A stretch of 6,803 nucleotides of DNA from assembly GCA_047638515.1 (NCBI GenBank), contig JBLIME010000151.1, forward strand, positions 1 to 6,803, in the 5' to 3' direction. The stretch's first letter is position 1. The number at the start of each line of letters is the position of its first letter. Positions 4,766-6,803 of this stretch are shown piece after piece. Origin of the DNA: CANLBN01 sp047638515. Its GTDB lineage: Bacteria > Pseudomonadota > Gammaproteobacteria > Pseudomonadales > Cellvibrionaceae. The notes below the pieces were generated by a model that worked only from the letters and a program-made list of their open reading frames with translations, did not search any database and had not been told where the DNA came from. A program made the position numbers and the translations under genes.

Positions 4766-5800
4766 ATGATCACTAAAGATAACCTACAAGCCGAGCGCAT
4801 GATCACGCCGGTGGCGATGCCGCAAGAAGAGCGACAGGATCGAGCGATTCGGCCCAAACAGCTGGCCGATTATGTGGGTCAGCCACAAGTTCGCGAGCAG
4901 ATGGATATTTTTATCCGCGCTGCGCAACAGCGTAACGAACCCCTAGACCACACTTTAATATTTGGCCCACCAGGGCTCGGTAAAACTACGCTAGCTAATA
5001 TTATTGCCAACGAAATGGGTGTTGAGATGACATCTACCTCAGGCCCCGTTCTAGAAAAAGCTGGTGACCTAGCCGCCTTAATGACAAATCTTCAGCCCGG
5101 TGATGTATTATTTATTGATGAAATTCATCGTTTGTCGCCAGTGGTAGAAGAAGTGCTGTACCCTGCGATGGAGGATTACCAACTTGATATTATGATCGGT
5201 GAAGGTCCGGCCGCGCGGTCCATTAAATTAGAGTTACCGCCCTTTACTCTCGTAGGTGCGACTACTCGAGCGGGCTTATTAACATCGCCCTTGCGCGATC
5301 GTTTTGGTATTGTGCAGCGGCTTGAGTTTTATAACGTAGAGGACCTTACGCACATCGTAAGTCGTTCCGCTAAGCTTTTAGGAGTCTCCGTGGATCCGCA
5401 GGGCGCCTATGAGATTGCTAAGCGTGCTCGCGGCACACCTCGAATTGCCAATCGTCTTTTGCGTCGAGTTCGCGATTATGCCGAGGTCAAAGGTGATGGT
5501 CATGTAACGAACGATATGGCGGACAAAGCTCTTAATATGTTGAGTGTCGATGCGATTGGTTTTGACAATATGGATCGCAAACTACTACTTGCTATGATCG
5601 ATAAGTTTGGCGGCGGTCCGGTAGGTATAGATAGTTTGGCGGCAGCCATTAGTGAAGAGCGCGATACCATTGAAGATGTGTTGGAGCCCTATTTGATTCA
5701 ACAGGGCTTCATTAATCGAACACCGCGAGGTCGTATGGTAACGGCGTTAGCTTATGAGCATTTTGGTTTGCCTGATTTAACCAGCCCGTCAAAAAAGTGA
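4766..5800 (+). CDS. ruvB: Holliday junction branch-migration helicase RuvB
   Basis: An AAA+ ATPase that forms hexameric rings on both DNA arms of a RuvA-bound junction and pumps DNA to migrate the branch point. It has 344 residues against 336 in E. coli, with the difference mainly in the N-terminal leader and the C-terminal tail. Walker A is GPPGLGKTT (67-75), Walker B LFIDEIH (115-121, D118 and E119), sensor 1 GATTR (164-168) and the arginine finger R179 in SPLRDRFG. The sensor 2 region is GTPRIANRLLRRVRD (223-237). The C-terminal winged-helix domain includes RTPRGR (318-323). The start at ATG 4766, 2 nt after the ruvA stop, aligns with the E. coli N-terminus; a GGGA inside the ruvA end is the likely ribosome binding site. 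All catalytic motifs are intact. Confidence 0.98.
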   Translation: MITKDNLQAERMITPVAMPQEERQDRAIRPKQLADYVGQPQVREQMDIFIRAAQQRNEPLDHTLIFGPPGLGKTTLANIIANEMGVEMTSTSGPVLEKAGDLAALMTNLQPGDVLFIDEIHRLSPVVEEVLYPAMEDYQLDIMIGEGPAARSIKLELPPFTLVGATTRAGLLTSPLRDRFGIVQRLEFYNVEDLTHIVSRSAKLLGVSVDPQGAYEIAKRARGTPRIANRLLRRVRDYAEVKGDGHVTNDMADKALNMLSVDAIGFDNMDRKLLLAMIDKFGGGPVGIDSLAAAISEERDTIEDVLEPYLIQQGFINRTPRGRMVTALAYEHFGLPDLTSPSKK

Positions 5801-5815
5801 TGGTTTTTTCACTTT
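5794..5815 (+). terminator. Weak hairpin over the ruvB stop codon
   Basis: AAAGTGA (5794-5800), which includes the stop codon, can pair with TCACTTT (5809-5815) around an 8-nt T-rich loop. It is AT-rich and followed by CCCGATG instead of a T run, so it is a poor terminator and transcription into ybgC is possible. Confidence 0.25.
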
Positions 5816-6007
5816 CCCGATGCACGTACGCGAACATCGCTGCTGCTAGCAATAGCGCCGTGGCCTAAGGCTTTATTATCTCTGGCCGCTCGGTTACTGC
5901 GGCAGTTGGCACAAAGGGCGGTGTCGACTTTAGGCTTAGCGGTACATTCATCGTCACGGACTCGATCAATCAAAAGCCCGCTTTACAAAGTTATTGGATA
6001 GCCATCA
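5801..6007. other. ruvB-ybgC intergenic region
   Basis: These 207 bp look more coding-like in composition than the other gaps but hold no plus-strand gene with a plausible start. On the minus strand a 54-codon frame runs from TTG 5973 to TGA 5809; it encodes a polar peptide with three cysteines (C10, C21, C24, the last two as CANC). Its start codon is weak and it lies antisense between two plus-strand genes, so I do not call it a gene. A GCCT-A-AGGC palindrome occurs around 5863-5871. Confidence 0.5.
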
Positions 6008-6445
6008 ATGAATCACTCCCCAACAAGCGAACTGCCTCATAGTGAGTCTAGCCTAGCGATTCGTGTCTATATTGAAGACACCGATGCAGGTGGCATTGTC
6101 TATTACGTCAACTACTTAAAATATATGGAGCGTAGTCGCACCGAATTATTGCGTTCGATGGGCTTCGGTAAAGCCGCGGTATTAGACGATGAGTTTTTAT
6201 TAGTTGTGCGTCACGCCGATATCGACTACTTGGCAGCCGCCAAATTAGACGATGAAATCATCGCCACGTCACGCGTGCAAAAAATAGCTAAAACCTACGT
6301 CGTTTTCTATCAAGAAATCCGAAGATCTGATCAGTTGCTGTGTAAAGCTGTTGTAAAAATAGCTTGCGTGCAAACACTCAATAATAAAATGAAACCAGCG
6401 CGAATACCCAATTCGATATATCAGTCCTTAATAAAAATACTGTAG
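6008..6445 (+). CDS. ybgC: Tol-Pal-associated acyl-CoA thioesterase YbgC
   Basis: A small cytoplasmic hotdog-fold thioesterase of the 4-hydroxybenzoyl-CoA thioesterase family. E. coli YbgC hydrolyses acyl-CoA thioesters and is encoded at the head of the tol-pal cluster. The 145-residue product carries the family signature EDTDAGGIVYYVNYLKYMERSRTE in two parts at 23-46, with D26 the probable catalytic Asp. It also has LVVRHADIDYLAAAKLDD (65-82) and a C-terminal NNKMKPARIP segment (125-134). Before the signature is a polar N-terminal extension of about 16 residues. GGA at 5996-5998 lies 9 nt before ATG 6008. It follows ruvB in the same direction after 207 bp, but no tolQ follows within the remaining 358 bp, which is unusual for this gene. 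Confidence 0.94.
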   Translation: MNHSPTSELPHSESSLAIRVYIEDTDAGGIVYYVNYLKYMERSRTELLRSMGFGKAAVLDDEFLLVVRHADIDYLAAAKLDDEIIATSRVQKIAKTYVVFYQEIRRSDQLLCKAVVKIACVQTLNNKMKPARIPNSIYQSLIKIL

Positions 6446-6803
6446 CAGTAACCTATTGGGTGCCTGTTGCCTATAAGCTGCCGTAAAGAGCGAGACCTAG
6501 TTTTTGAGTGATGGTTTTGATCGCACTTTAGCGTTATCTGCCATCCTTTTGTACTGGTTATTAGGGTGATAGTCTTCACTCATCCTTCAAATGACGATCT
6601 CATCTTGAGCTGGCGACCTCATGAAATTCATAGAGCCCCGGCAACCCCGTTGCTGTTGGCCAATGTTTTCCCTAGTACTTTCTAGAATGCTTTCTCTAAT
6701 GCCATTGTCCAATGTGGTTACTTATGTGGAAGTGATCAGTAGAAGTGTTAGTATTGCGCACAAATGCTTAGATACAACCATAGACGTTAAGGCAGTGATT
6801 ACA
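6446..6803. other. Terminal stretch with no recognisable gene
   Basis: All six frames are interrupted by stops in most of this 358-bp stretch. One plus-strand frame opens at ATG 6621 and stays open for 61 codons to the right edge (MKFIEPRQPRCCWPMF...). It lacks a clear ribosome binding site, does not resemble TolQ and matches no family I recognise, so it may be chance. In one minus-strand frame several short gene-like peptides are separated by stops, which could be a decayed gene. An imperfect inverted repeat TTGGCCAATG/CATTGTCCAA (6656-6665 and 6703-6712) is present. I see no clear terminator after ybgC and no RNA gene. Confidence 0.5.

Noticed and set aside
6621..6803. Plus-strand frame open to the right edge, considered as the start of tolQ or another gene
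   Set aside because: The peptide does not resemble the TolQ N-terminus, uses rare-looking codons such as AGA and CTA, and lacks a convincing ribosome binding site.
1..6803. CRISPR arrays, tRNA or rRNA genes, insertion sequences, phage genes
   Set aside because: No regularly spaced repeats, cloverleaf-like segments, rRNA-like sequence, transposase motifs or phage proteins were seen on either strand.

Overview
The window reads as a chromosomal segment of a gammaproteobacterium. RuvC, RuvA, RuvB and YbgC closely resemble the Escherichia coli and Pseudomonas proteins, and ruvC-ruvA-ruvB-ybgC is the usual gammaproteobacterial gene order. The two-haem CoxB points to a marine, aerobic, Cellvibrionales-like lineage, but that finer placement is inference. 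The ruv half looks moderate in GC, while the oxidase half and its intergenic DNA are clearly AT-rich.

Left part (1-2313, minus strand): a respiratory module transcribed leftwards. cyoE (haem O synthase) comes first, followed by coxB. coxB is cut by the left edge and encodes a cytochrome c oxidase subunit II with a CuA site and two C-terminal haem c motifs. CyoE farnesylates haem B to haem O, the precursor of the haem A/O used by such an oxidase, so the two genes belong together. The remaining oxidase subunits would lie beyond the left edge.

Middle (2314-3476): a very AT-rich divergent region with a long near-perfect inverted repeat, then a rightward gene for a conserved-looking protein with two membrane helices and no assigned function. 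A strong hairpin follows it. The next intergenic stretch carries a sigma70-like promoter and a good LexA (SOS) box that overlaps the GTG start codon of ruvC.

Right part (3477-6445, plus strand): ruvC, ruvA and ruvB encode the Holliday-junction resolvase and branch-migration motor. They are followed by ybgC, the acyl-CoA thioesterase normally found at the head of the tol-pal cluster. ruvA and ruvB are almost contiguous. A 153-bp gap with a hairpin separates ruvC from ruvA, and about 200 bp separates ruvB from ybgC. The last 358 bp hold no recognisable gene, so tolQ is not in its usual place directly after ybgC.

Most of the window is ordinary core genome and I see no sign of an undescribed system. 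The observations most worth a second look are the SOS operator built into the ruvC start codon, the two-haem CoxB, the 34-nt palindrome in the divergent region, the RuvA pin substitution and the missing tolQ.
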